Part shown: piece by piece, positions 50,519-60,465 of the stretch | Position numbering within the stretch: the stretch's first letter is position 1 | Layout: each line of letters opens with the position of its first letter | NCBI GenBank assembly: GCA_963766505.1 | Contig: CAVYAL010000001.1 | Location: forward strand, 62,001-126,000 | DNA length: 64,000 bases | Origin: DATIRA01 sp963766505 | GTDB taxonomy: Bacteria; Pseudomonadota; Gammaproteobacteria; Steroidobacterales; Steroidobacteraceae | Direction of reading: 5' to 3' | Notes under the pieces: model-generated | Told to the model about the DNA's origin: nothing | Seen by the model: only the letters and a program-made list of their open reading frames with translations | Databases searched by the model: none | Translations under genes and position numbers: made by a program

Positions 50519-52066
50519 CTAGTCCTTTGAATCCACTCGTACCGGGTCGCCGCGGCGGTCCGTCATCCTGCGGCTCCCGAACAGGTTGACCTTGCTGACG
50601 CCCGGCGCACAGCCGTTGCCAAAGCTGAACCCGCAGCCGCCGCGTTCGCCCAGCGCATCGAAGGTCGCGGTCGCGTATTCCCGGTGACTCGTGGGAATGA
50701 CGAAGCGGTCCTCGAAATTCGCGATCGCGAGGTAGCGGTACATGGATTCCACTTGCGCCGCGCTCAGCCCGACCGCGTCGAGCACCTCGCGACGCTGCTC
50801 GCCATCGACGGTCCTCGCGCGCATGTATGCGCGCATCGCCAGCATCCGCTCCAGTGCAAGCCTGACCGGTTCCTCCCGGCCTGCAGTGAGCATGTTGGCC
50901 AGGTACCTGAGCGGGATCCGCAGCGAGGAGACATCGGGTATCAGCCCGTTAGTCCCTATGTCGCCGGACCGGGCCGCCGCCTGGATCGGCGACAGCGGCG
51001 GGACATACCAGACCATCGGCAGCGTGCGGTACTCGGGATGCAGCGGAAACGCGATCTTCCAGTCCATCGCCATCTTGTAGACGGGCGACTCCCGTGCCGC
51101 CTCCAGCCACGCCTCGGGAATGCCCGCCTCGCGCGCCTGGGCCTGGACGGCCGGATCCCAGGGGTCGAGGAACATGTCGAGCTGGGCCTGGTACAGGTCC
51201 CCCTCGTCCTCCACCGCCGCGGCCCGCTCGATGCTGTCCGCATCGTAGAGCAGCACGCCGAGGTAGCGAATCCTGCCGACGCAGGTCTCTGAGCACACGG
51301 TCGGCTGCCCGCTCTCGATCCGTGGATAGCAGAAGATGCACTTCTCCGACTTCCCGGTATTCCAGTTGTAGTAGATCTTCTTGTACGGACAGCCGGACAC
51401 GCACATCCGCCAGCCGCGGCACTTGTCCTGGTCGATCAGCACGATGCCGTCTTCCTCGCGCTTGTAGATCGCACCGGACGGGCAGGACGCGACGCAGGAC
51501 GGGTTCAGGCAATGCTCGCAGAGCCGCGGCAGGTACATCATGAAGGTATTCTCGAACTGCCCGTAGATGTCCTTCTGCACCTGCTCGAAATTCGTATCCC
51601 GCGAACGCTTGCTGAACTCCGTGCCGAGGATCTCCTCCCAGTTCGGGCCCCACTCGATCTTCTCCATGCGCTTGCCCGAGATCACCGACCGGGGCCGTGC
51701 GACCGGCATGGCCTTCGACGGCCCGGCCTGCTGCAGGTGGGCGTAGTCGTAGTCCCAGGGCTCGTAGTACTCGTCGATCTGCGGCAGATAGGGATTCGCG
51801 AAGATCCTGCTCAGGATCTTCCAGCGGCTGCCCTGCCGCGGCTCGATGCTGCCGTCCTTGCCGCGGCGCCAGCCACCCTTCCACTTGTCCTGGTCCTCCC
51901 AGTCCTTCGGGTAGCCGATGCCCGGCTTGGTCTCGACGTTGTTGAACCACGCGTATTCCATGCCGTCCCGCGAGGTCCAGACGTTCTTGCAGGTGACCGA
52001 GCAGGTATGGCAGCCGATGCACTTGTCCAGGTTCAGGACCATGCCGATCTGTGCACGCACCTTCAT
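50519..52066 (-). CDS. narH: Respiratory nitrate reductase beta subunit NarH
   Basis: Iron-sulfur subunit of 515 aa (E. coli 512) with four ferredoxin-like clusters: CIGCHTCSVTCKNVW at the N-terminus, then CEHCLNPSCVASCPSGA, CRGWRMCVSGCPYKKIYYN, CIFCYPRIESGQPTVCSETC. The Trp in CRGWRMC marks the 3Fe-4S site. Carries electrons from NarI to NarG. ATG 52066, separated from the narG stop by one base. Confidence 0.98.
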   Translation of the reverse strand: MKVRAQIGMVLNLDKCIGCHTCSVTCKNVWTSRDGMEYAWFNNVETKPGIGYPKDWEDQDKWKGGWRRGKDGSIEPRQGSRWKILSRIFANPYLPQIDEYYEPWDYDYAHLQQAGPSKAMPVARPRSVISGKRMEKIEWGPNWEEILGTEFSKRSRDTNFEQVQKDIYGQFENTFMMYLPRLCEHCLNPSCVASCPSGAIYKREEDGIVLIDQDKCRGWRMCVSGCPYKKIYYNWNTGKSEKCIFCYPRIESGQPTVCSETCVGRIRYLGVLLYDADSIERAAAVEDEGDLYQAQLDMFLDPWDPAVQAQAREAGIPEAWLEAARESPVYKMAMDWKIAFPLHPEYRTLPMVWYVPPLSPIQAAARSGDIGTNGLIPDVSSLRIPLRYLANMLTAGREEPVRLALERMLAMRAYMRARTVDGEQRREVLDAVGLSAAQVESMYRYLAIANFEDRFVIPTSHREYATATFDALGERGGCGFSFGNGCAPGVSKVNLFGSRRMTDRRGDPVRVDSKD

Positions 52067-52067
52067 G

Positions 52068-55000
52068 TCAGCGAACCTCCGTTGGCATCGCGTCCTGGTC
52101 CGACTCCTCGAGCCAGTCGACCTTGTTCATCTTCCGCACGACGATGAATTCGTCGCGGTTTGCACCCACCGTGCCGTAGTAGTTGAAGCCGTAGCTCTGC
52201 TGGGCGTAGCCGCCGATCATGTGGGTCGGCTTCAGGATCGCCCGGGTCACCGAGTTATGGATGCCGCCCCGGTTGCCGGTGATCTCGCTGCCGGGCGTGT
52301 TGATGATCTTCTCCTGGGCGTGGTACATCATCGACATGCCGACCGGCACGCGCTGCGAGACGACGGCCCGGGCGGTGATCGCGCCGTTCAGGTTGAATGC
52401 CTCGATCCAGTCGTTGTCCTCGATTCCCGCGGCTGCCGCGTCTGTTTCGCTGATCCAGATGATCGGACCGCCGCGCGAAAGCGTCAGCATCAGCAGGTTG
52501 TCCGTGTAGGTGCTGTGGATGCCCCATTTCTGGTGCGGCGTAATGAAATTGAGCACGATCTCCGTGTTGCCGTTGGGGTGCTTTCCCTGCATCGGCGCCA
52601 CAGCCTTCAGGTCCACTGGCGGACGGTAAACGCAGAGCGGCTCGCCGAAGGCGCGCATCCAGGGATGGTCCTGGTAGAACTGCTGGCGTCCGGTGATCGT
52701 TCGCCACGGGATCAGCTCGTGGACGTTGGTGTAGCCGGCGTTGTAGCTGACGTGCTCGTCCTCGAGCCCCGACCAGGTCGGGGACGAGATGATCTTGCGG
52801 GGCTGCGCGACGATGTCGCGGAAGCGGATTTTCTCGTCCTGCTTCGGCCTGGCCAGGTGCGTATGGTCGCGCCCGGTGATCCTGCCGAGCGCCTCCCATG
52901 ACCGGACGGCGACCTGCCCGTTGGTTTCGGGTGCCAGCATCAGCACGACTTCGCATGCGTCGATGTCCGACTCGATGCGCGGCAAGCCCTGGGAGACGCC
53001 TCCCTCCTCCACCGTGTAGTTGAGCCGGGCCAGGGCTGCGATTTCCTGCTCCGTGTTCCAGTTGACGCCCTTGCCACCGTTGCCCAGCTTCGCGAGCAGC
53101 GGACCGACCGAGGTGAACTTGCGGTACGTGTCCGGGTAGTTCCTTTCCACGACTGCAAGCGACGGCGCCGTCTTCCCCGGCAACAGTTCGCATTCGCCAC
53201 GCTTCCAGTCCCGGACTTCCAGCGGCTGTGCGAGCTCGGAGGGCGTGTCGTGCAGCGTCGGCACCGCGACGACGTCCTGCTCGACGCCCAGGTGCCCGAC
53301 GCAGACCTCGGAGAACCTGCGTGCGATGCCCTTGAAGATCTCCCAGTCGCTGCGCGACTCCCAGGCCGGATCCACGGCCCGGCAGAGCGGGTGTATGAAC
53401 GGGTGCATGTCCGAGGTGTTCAGGTCGTTCTTCTCGTACCAGGTCGCCGTCGGCAGTACGACGTCGGAGTACATGCAGGTGGTGGACATGCGGAAATCGA
53501 GCGTTACCAGCAGGTCGAGCTTGCCCTCGCATGCAGTCCGCCAGGTGACCTCCTCGGGCTTTTCACCGCCCTCCTCGCCGAGGTCCTTGCCCTGGACGCC
53601 GTGCGTCGTGCCGAGCAGGTACTTCAGGAAGTACTCGTGCCCCTTGCCTGAGGAGCCGAGCAGGTTCGAGCGCCACACGAACAGGTTGCGCGGGAAGTTC
53701 GCCGGATTGTCCGGGTCCTCGAACGCGAAGCCGAGCTCGCCGCTCTTCAATTTCTCGACGACGTACTCTGCGGGTGCCCGACCCGCGGCCGAGGCAGCCC
53801 GGCTCAGCTCGAGCGGGTTCCCGGAGAGCTGAGGCGCGGAGGGCAACCAGCCCATTCGCACAGAACGGACGTTGTAGTCGATCTGGCTACCCTGCCACTC
53901 GGCCGGATCGGCGAGCGGCGAGAGGATCTCCCGCATGCCGAGCTTCTCGTAGCGCCACTGGCTCGAATGGATGTAGAAGAACGAGGTGGAATTCATGTGC
54001 CGGGGCGGCCGGCTCCAGTCGAGCGCGAAGGCGAGCGGCAGCCAGCCGGTCTGCGGCCGGAGCTTCTCCTGTCCTACGTAGTGTGCCCAGCCGCCACCGC
54101 TCTGGCCGACGCAGCCGCAGAGCATCAGCATGTTGATGATGCCCCGGTAGTTCATGTCCATGTGGTACCAGTGGTTCATCGCCGCACCGATGATCACCAT
54201 GGACTTGCCCTGGGTCTTGTCCGCGTTCTCGGCGAACTGCCTCGCGACCGTGATCACGTCCTCCGCCTTGACGCCCGTGATGCGCGACTGCCATTCGGGC
54301 GTGTACGGCACGTCCTGCTCGTAGGACGAGGCGACGTGTGCCGCCACCGAGTCCCCTGTCGATGCCGTAGTTGGCCGCCATCAGGTCGAAGACCGTCGCG
54401 ACCCGCGCCTCCCGGCCGTCCGCGAGCCGGATCCGGCGCACCGGTACATTGCGTATCTGCAATGCGTCGCCCGCGCTGTGCGCGAAGTGCTCGTGCGGTA
54501 TGCCACCGAAGTATGGAAACGCGACCGGCACCACCTCGTCCGCGACGTCGATCAGGCTGAGTCTCAGCGTGACCTCCCTGCCGTTGCGCGCATCCTTCTG
54601 CTCGATGTTCCATTTGCCGACGTTGTCACCCTGCTCGCCCCACCGGAACCCGATCGAGCCGTTCGGCAGGCACAACTCGCCGCCGGCCTCGTCGTAGGCG
54701 AGCGTTTTCCAATCGGCGTTATTGGCCTGGTCTAGGCCTCCCGCCAGGTCCGAGGCGCGCAGGAATCGGCCGCTCGCGTGGAACTTCTCGCGCTCCTCGA
54801 GCAGCACCAGCATCGGCAGGTCGGTCTTTTCCCTCGCATAGCGGCTGAAGTATCCGCTCGGCTTCTCGAGATGAAACTCCTTCATGATGACGTGGCCCAT
54901 TGCCATCGCGAGCGCCGCGTCCGTGCCCTGCTTGGGATGCAGCCAGATGTCCGCGAATTTCGAGGCCTCGGAGTAGTCCGGACAGACCGTGACGATCTTC

Positions 55001-55824
55001 GCGCCCTTGTAGCGGACCTCGGTCATGAAGTGCGCGTCCGGCGTACGGGTCTGCGGGACGTTCGAGCCCCACATCATCAGGAACGTGGAGTTGTACCAGT
55101 CGGCGGATTCCGGCACGTCGGTCTGCTCGCCCCAGGTCATCGGCGAGGCCGGCGGCAGATCGCAGTACCAGTCGTAGAAGGAACCGCAGGCGCCGCCGAT
55201 CAGCGACAGGTACCGCGATCCCGCAGCGTAGGAGATCATCGACATGGCCGGGATCGGCGAGAATCCGTAGATCCGGTCCGGCCCGTAGGCCTTGGCCGTG
55301 TAGGCGTTCGATGCGGCGATCAGTTCGTTCGCCTCGTCCCAGTCCACGCGCACGAACCCGCCGAGGCCACGCCGCGACTTGTACGACTTCGACTTCTCGG
55401 GGTTCTCCACGATCGAGGCCCAGGCATCCACCGGGTCGAGTGACTTGCGTGCTTCCCGCCACAACCGCAGCAGGTGGCTGCGAATCATCGGGTACTTGAG
55501 CCGGTTGGCGCTGTACAGGTACCAGGAGTAGCTGGCACCGCGGGAGCAACCGCGCGGCTCGTGGTTCGGAAGATCCGTGCGGGTGCGCGGATAGTCGGTC
55601 TGCTGCGTTTCCCAGGTCACGAGCCCGTTCTTGACGTAGATCTTCCAGCTGCAGGAACCCGTGCAGTTGACGCCATGCGTCGAGCGCACGACCTTGTCGT
55701 GCTGCCAGCGCTGGCGGTAGGAGTCCTCCCAGCCACGATCCTCGCGGGTCACGATGCCGTGACCGTCGGCGAACCCGCCCTGCACCTTCTCGAAGAACTT
55801 GAGTCGATCCAGAAAATGGCTCAT
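52068..55824 (-). pseudogene. narG: Respiratory nitrate reductase alpha subunit NarG, interrupted by a +1 frameshift
   Basis: Catalytic subunit, Mo-bis-MGD and 4Fe-4S, facing the cytoplasm. First frame (ATG 55824): HGVNCTGSCSWKIYVKNGLVTWE (FS0 ligands), SRGASYSWYLYSANRLKYP, MWGSNVPQTRTPDAHF (Mo-ligand Asp region), through VFDLMAANYGIDRGLGGG. Near 54345 one extra base shifts the frame; the rest, HVASSYEQDVPYTPEWQ... to WLEESDQDAMPTEVR, is in the next frame. Removing one base gives 1251 aa (E. coli 1247) with no loss. Because narH, narJ, narI are intact and directly coupled, this is probably a sequence error; if real, nitrate respiration by this enzyme would be lost. Confidence 0.9.
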
Positions 55825-55875
55825 ACGTGATACCTCAGAAACTTCTCAGCGATCGGGACCGGCTGACGCGCAGCC

Positions 55876-57489
55876 TCACGGATTCTGGAACTCCGCCTTC
55901 GGCCCCAGGTAATACCACCAGTTCAGGACCATGCAGACGACGTAGAACACGGCGAATCCGTACAGAGCGTATTCGGGCGTTGCCGCCTTGATCTGCTCAC
56001 CGAAGACCTGCGGGATGATGAAGGCCCCATAAGCAGCCACCGCGGAGGTCCAGCCGAGCACAGGGCCGGCCTGCTCCTTGTCGAACACCATCGCGATCGT
56101 GCGGAACGTGGAGCCGTTGCCGATGCCCGTGGCGGCGAACAGCACCAGGAACAGCAGGAAGAACGGCAGGAAGTACTGCTCAGGCGTCGCTGACTGGTAT
56201 GCGGCCTGCAGGTAGTAGGCCACGCCCAGCGCACTCGCCACCATGACGATGGAGACGATTTGCGTGACCTTGGCGCCGCCGACCTTGTCCGCCATCCATC
56301 CGCCGATCGGCCGGATCAGCGCACCGATGAACGGCCCCATCCACGCGTAGGTGAGCGCGCTCGGCCCGGCGGCGTTGGGCGTGTCATGCGTCAGCACACC
56401 GTCGACGACCAGGTGCTGGAAGCCGAACACGACCTTGATCGCGAGCGCGAAGCCGGCCGAGTAGCCGATGAAGCTGCCGAAGGTCATCGTGTAGATGACG
56501 CTCATGATCCAGGTGTGCTTGTTGCCGAAGATCCTGAACTGGCGTTGCAGGTTCGGCTTTATGTCGCCCGGGATCAGCTTCAGCAGCATGACGGTGACGA
56601 AGATGACGCCGGCGATAACCGGCCACTTCGCCCAACCCGGCGCACCCAGCCCGGTCGGCTCGGGAAGGATGATGTAGAGGCCCGCGCATGCGGTAACCAG
56701 GCCGATCGCGAGCATGCCGAGGATCTTGCCGAAGGCCCCGAACGCGGAGCCGATGTGCGGCGAGACCTGCTCAGTGCGGATGTTGTTCATCCCGAACCAG
56801 CCGAGAAAGGCGAGCGGGACCAGCAGCAGCAGCCAGACGAAGCCGGCGTTCTGGATCCAGGTTTCTGAGCCCGCCGGGATCTTGCCTATCAGTGTCCCGG
56901 AGGTCGTCTCCAGCGTCATCGAGTCGCCGCCGAACGCGCCGAACAGTCCGAAGGTCATCACCAGCGGGACCAGGATCTGCATCGTCGTGACGCCGGCGTT
57001 GCCGAGCCCGGCGTTCAGCCCGAGTGCCAGGCCCTGCATCCGCTTCGGGAAGAAGAAGCTGATGTTGGACATCGACGAGGCGAAGTTCCCGCCGCCGAAG
57101 CCCGACAGCAGCGCCAGCCCCTGGAAGACCCACAACGGTGTGTCCTTGTCCTGCAGCGCGATACCGGTGCCCAGCGCCGGGATCATCAGCAGCGCGGTGG
57201 TCAGGAAGATCGTGTTGCGACCGCCCGCGATCCGGATGAAGAAGCTGCTCGGAATGCGCAGCGTCGCGCCGCTCAGCCCCGCTATCGCCGCCAGCGTGAA
57301 CAGCTCCGCCTGGCTGAACGGGAAGCCGAGGTTCAGCATCTGTACCGTGATGATCCCCCAGTACAGCCATACCGCGAATCCGCAAAGCAGGCTGGGAATG
57401 GAAATCCAGAGGTTCCGGTTCGCAATGCGCTTGCCGGTGGAGTTCCAGAAGGACTCGTCCTCGACGTCCCATCGGGTAATATCGGACAT
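55876..57489 (-). CDS. narK: NarK2-type nitrate/nitrite transporter
   Basis: MFS transporter of 537 aa. Nitrate signature GFGGGNFASSMSNISFFFPKRMQGLALGLNAGLGNAG, and the second-half signature LFAATGIGNGSTFRTIAMVF. The N-terminal cytoplasmic extension (MSDITRWDVEDESFWNSTGKRIANRNLWIS) and length fit the nitrate/nitrite antiporter group (NarK2). ATG at 57489 with GGAAA upstream. Lies 51 bp upstream of narG. Confidence 0.95.
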   Translation of the reverse strand: MSDITRWDVEDESFWNSTGKRIANRNLWISIPSLLCGFAVWLYWGIITVQMLNLGFPFSQAELFTLAAIAGLSGATLRIPSSFFIRIAGGRNTIFLTTALLMIPALGTGIALQDKDTPLWVFQGLALLSGFGGGNFASSMSNISFFFPKRMQGLALGLNAGLGNAGVTTMQILVPLVMTFGLFGAFGGDSMTLETTSGTLIGKIPAGSETWIQNAGFVWLLLLVPLAFLGWFGMNNIRTEQVSPHIGSAFGAFGKILGMLAIGLVTACAGLYIILPEPTGLGAPGWAKWPVIAGVIFVTVMLLKLIPGDIKPNLQRQFRIFGNKHTWIMSVIYTMTFGSFIGYSAGFALAIKVVFGFQHLVVDGVLTHDTPNAAGPSALTYAWMGPFIGALIRPIGGWMADKVGGAKVTQIVSIVMVASALGVAYYLQAAYQSATPEQYFLPFFLLFLVLFAATGIGNGSTFRTIAMVFDKEQAGPVLGWTSAVAAYGAFIIPQVFGEQIKAATPEYALYGFAVFYVVCMVLNWWYYLGPKAEFQNP

Positions 57490-57549
57490 TCAGATTTTCC
57501 TCTTGCTCTCGATCCTGATCAGGTTCCGGCCCGCCTCGGACGCCGATCC

Positions 57550-60228
57550 CTAGTCGCAATGAACCTGCGCGCCCCGGCGGCGATACCACCACCAGGTCCC
57601 GAGTACGCAGCTCAGGTAAAAGGTCACGAACACGTACCAGGCAGCCCGCGGGCTGCCGGTAGCATTCAGCGAAACGCCCACGGCCATCGGGATGAAGAAC
57701 AACCCGAGCGCCGCGATCGCAGCGGTGAAGCCGAGTGCCACCGACGCCTCGATCTCGGCCTCGCGAATCGCATTCGCATCCGCCGCCTCGCCCCGCCCTG
57801 TGCTCCAGAGGCGGTGCAGCGCCAGGAACACGCTCGGCACCATCCGGAACACGGAGCCGTTGCCGACGCCCGTGGTGAGGAACAGCAGCATGAAGGCTGC
57901 GAAGAACGCGCCTGCGTCGCCTGCTCCCGTCCCGGAGGGCAGGAAGACGAGTACCGCCAGCGCGGCCGCGAGCATGACCGCGAAGTTCCAGAACGTGACA
58001 CGTGCGCCACCGAGCCGGTCGGCCAGCCAGCCGCCGAGGGGGCGGATCAGCGCCCCGACCAGCGGTCCGACGAACGCGTACTTGAGCAGGCCGGAAGCGG
58101 GAAACTGTGTTGCAAGCAGGGTCGGGAAAGCCGCCGCAAAGCCGATGAACGAGCCGAAGGTTCCGCCGTACAGCCAGGCAAGCATCCAGGCATGCCTGCG
58201 CCGGAAGATGACCGACTGCTCGCGGAACGTGGCCCTGACGTCACGAATGTTGTCCATGCCGAACCAGGCGCCGACCGTTGCCAGCAAGATGAACGGCACC
58301 CAGATGTAGCCTGCGTTCTGCAGCCAGACCTGACTGGCCGACGGATCGTCGTAGGGCTGCGGCCCACCCCCCATCACGGCCAGCGCGCCGCCATAGATGC
58401 TCATCGGCACCACGGCCTGCATCACGCCGACGCCGAGGTTGCCGGCCCCGGCGTTCCAGCCCAGCGCCGTGCCCTGCATCCGCTTCGGAAAGAAGAAGCT
58501 GATATTGGCCATGCTGGCCGAGAAGTTGCCTCCGCCGAGCCCGCACAGCAGCGCAATCGCGGCGAACACCGCATAGTCCGTGCCGGGGTCCTGGACCGCG
58601 AAGGCCATCCAAAGTGCGGGCAGCAGCAGCGAGGCCGTGCTGAACACGGTGAAATTGCGGCCGCCGAACACCGGCACTACGAACGAGTAGGCCAGCCTCA
58701 TCGCGGCACCGGAGAGCCCGGGCAGCGCGGCGAGCCAGAACAGCTCGCTGGTCGTGAACTCGAAGCCGATCCTCGGCAATTCGATCACGACGACGCTCCA
58801 CACCATCCAGACCGCGAACGAAAGAAACAGCGGCGGCATCGAGAACAACAGGTTGCGCAGCGCTATGCGCCTTCCGCTCGCCTGCCAGAAGGCCTCGTCA
58901 TCGGGCCGCCAGTTCGCGAGCCAGCCACCGGTGGCGCCGACCTCGAGCAGTTGCTCCTCGACCAGCTGGTCCCTGAGCGCGGGCTCCTTCTCGAGGATCG
59001 CCCGGCGCTCGTTGCGTGCCGCGGTCCATGTCCAGACCATCACGCCCGCAAGCATCACGTACATCAACATGAAGCAACTGCTGCGCACGTTGGTCACGTC
59101 CGCGGCCACGCCGAACATGATCGGCAGCGTGAATCCTCCCAGGCCGCCGATGACGCCCACGAGCCCGCCGACGGAACCCATGTTGTCGGGATAGTGATCC
59201 GCGAGACTTCGATAGACGCTCGCCTTGCCGATTCCCTGGGCGATTCCGACGACGAACACCAGCAGCGTGAAGACTGCGACGCCGACGGCGATCTCGACGC
59301 TCATGTCCCCCTTGATGCCGTGCACGATCAGCGTCGTCGGCGGATAGGAAAGGAAGAACAGGCAGACGATGGAAACCCAGAAAACCCACCAGGTCACCGT
59401 CGCTCCTCCCCAGCGGTCGGAAACCCATCCGCCCAGCGCCCGTATCAGGCCGGACGGCAGCGTGAAGATCATCGTTATCAGCGCGGCCTGCTTCAGCCCG
59501 AGTTCGTACTCCTGCATGTAGTACTTCGGCAACCACAGCGCCAGCGCGACGAATCCGCCGAATACGAAGTAATAGGCCAGGCCGAAGCGCCACACGCGGG
59601 CCTCTGCCAGCGGGGCGAGCTGCTGACCGATCGTCGGGTACTCGTTCTTGAGCTTGCGCTGCTCGTGTTTCGGGTCGGGATAGGTGAAGAACCAGAAGGC
59701 CACGGCCATCACCAGCATCGCGACCGAATAGACCTGAGGAACCGCGCGCCAGCCAAAGGCCACGACGATCAACGGAGCCACCAGGTTGGTGACCGCGGCG
59801 CCTGCGTTGCCGGCGCCGAAGATCCCCATCGCCGTTCCCTGCTTTTCCTTTGGGAACCAGGCCGAGGTATAGGCGATGCCGACTGCGAACGACCCGCCGG
59901 CCAGCCCGACGAACAGTCCGATGACGAGGTACTGCCAGTACTCAGTTGCGAACGCGAGTCCATAGGTCGGAATCGCAACGAGCAGCATCTGGACCAGGTA
60001 GACGATGCGACCGCCGTAGCGATCGGTCAGCACGCCGAGCGGCAGGCGGACCAGCGAGCCGGTGAGTATCGGCGTGGCGACCAGCAGCCCGAATTCCGTT
60101 TCGTTGAGCCCGAGCTCCGCCTTGATCCGGATGCCGATGATCGAGAACATCGTCCAGATGGCGAAGTTGACCGTGAAGGCCAAGGTATTCATCGTCAGGA
60201 CTGAATAGCGCTTGGCGTTGTCTGTCAT
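57550..60228 (-). CDS. narK: NarK1-NarK2 fusion nitrate transporter
   Basis: An 892-aa fusion of two MFS proteins, about 24 helices. Half one (about 1-420), NarK1-like: MTDNAKRYSVLTMNTLAFTVNFAIWTMFSIIG, GLAGGSFAVGIAYTSAWFPKEKQGTAMGIFGAGNAGAA. Half two (about 455-892), NarK2-like: WRPDDEAFWQASGRRIALRNL, GLGGGNFSASMANISFFFPKRMQGTALGWNAGAGNLG. Such fusions couple proton/nitrate symport with nitrate/nitrite exchange in Paracoccus. Start chosen at ATG 60228; ATG 60267 is an alternative. FNR box upstream. Confidence 0.95.
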   Translation of the reverse strand: MTDNAKRYSVLTMNTLAFTVNFAIWTMFSIIGIRIKAELGLNETEFGLLVATPILTGSLVRLPLGVLTDRYGGRIVYLVQMLLVAIPTYGLAFATEYWQYLVIGLFVGLAGGSFAVGIAYTSAWFPKEKQGTAMGIFGAGNAGAAVTNLVAPLIVVAFGWRAVPQVYSVAMLVMAVAFWFFTYPDPKHEQRKLKNEYPTIGQQLAPLAEARVWRFGLAYYFVFGGFVALALWLPKYYMQEYELGLKQAALITMIFTLPSGLIRALGGWVSDRWGGATVTWWVFWVSIVCLFFLSYPPTTLIVHGIKGDMSVEIAVGVAVFTLLVFVVGIAQGIGKASVYRSLADHYPDNMGSVGGLVGVIGGLGGFTLPIMFGVAADVTNVRSSCFMLMYVMLAGVMVWTWTAARNERRAILEKEPALRDQLVEEQLLEVGATGGWLANWRPDDEAFWQASGRRIALRNLLFSMPPLFLSFAVWMVWSVVVIELPRIGFEFTTSELFWLAALPGLSGAAMRLAYSFVVPVFGGRNFTVFSTASLLLPALWMAFAVQDPGTDYAVFAAIALLCGLGGGNFSASMANISFFFPKRMQGTALGWNAGAGNLGVGVMQAVVPMSIYGGALAVMGGGPQPYDDPSASQVWLQNAGYIWVPFILLATVGAWFGMDNIRDVRATFREQSVIFRRRHAWMLAWLYGGTFGSFIGFAAAFPTLLATQFPASGLLKYAFVGPLVGALIRPLGGWLADRLGGARVTFWNFAVMLAAALAVLVFLPSGTGAGDAGAFFAAFMLLFLTTGVGNGSVFRMVPSVFLALHRLWSTGRGEAADANAIREAEIEASVALGFTAAIAALGLFFIPMAVGVSLNATGSPRAAWYVFVTFYLSCVLGTWWWYRRRGAQVHCD

Positions 60229-60322
60229 CGGCACGGCGGCGGCTCCTGCAGGGCGAACGCGCGCCATCTCGAATGCGCGCTCTTGCTGCCGGAGACTCTG
60301 CGCCCTGCACCAGCGACCCGCC

Positions 60323-60336
60323 TTGACCCATATCAA
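60323..60336. promoter_or_regulatory. FNR/Anr/Dnr box upstream of narK1K2
   Basis: On the minus strand TTGATATGGGTCAA matches TTGAT-N4-ATCAA at 9 of 10 positions. Its centre is about 100 bp upstream of the ATG at 60228 (62 bp from that at 60267), suitable for class II activation of the nar operon at low oxygen. Confidence 0.75.
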
Positions 60337-60420
60337 GCCCGCAAGGCGCTGTTTTCGTTATGGAATTGCGTTGAGCGCCGCGGGACGGTGCAGCCGGGGC
60401 GGCCGCGTACGAACAGGATC

Positions 60421-60448
60421 AGCAGGCCGGCGGCGGGCCGGCCCTGCT
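60421..60448 (-). terminator. GC-rich hairpin after the AGPS-like gene
   Basis: AGCAGG-CCGGC pairs with GCCGG-C-CCTGCT, an 11-bp stem with one bulged base, 17 bp past the stop of the minus-strand flavoprotein gene. No U-tract; possibly a weak terminator. Confidence 0.4.
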
Positions 60449-60465
60449 GGCTCGGATGACCTGGA

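Noticed and set aside
57559..60204. 881-codon open frame on the plus strand opposite the narK fusion
   Set aside because: Antisense shadow of a clear transporter; composition dominated by Arg, His, Glu and Ala as expected from GC-rich complement; no domain seen.
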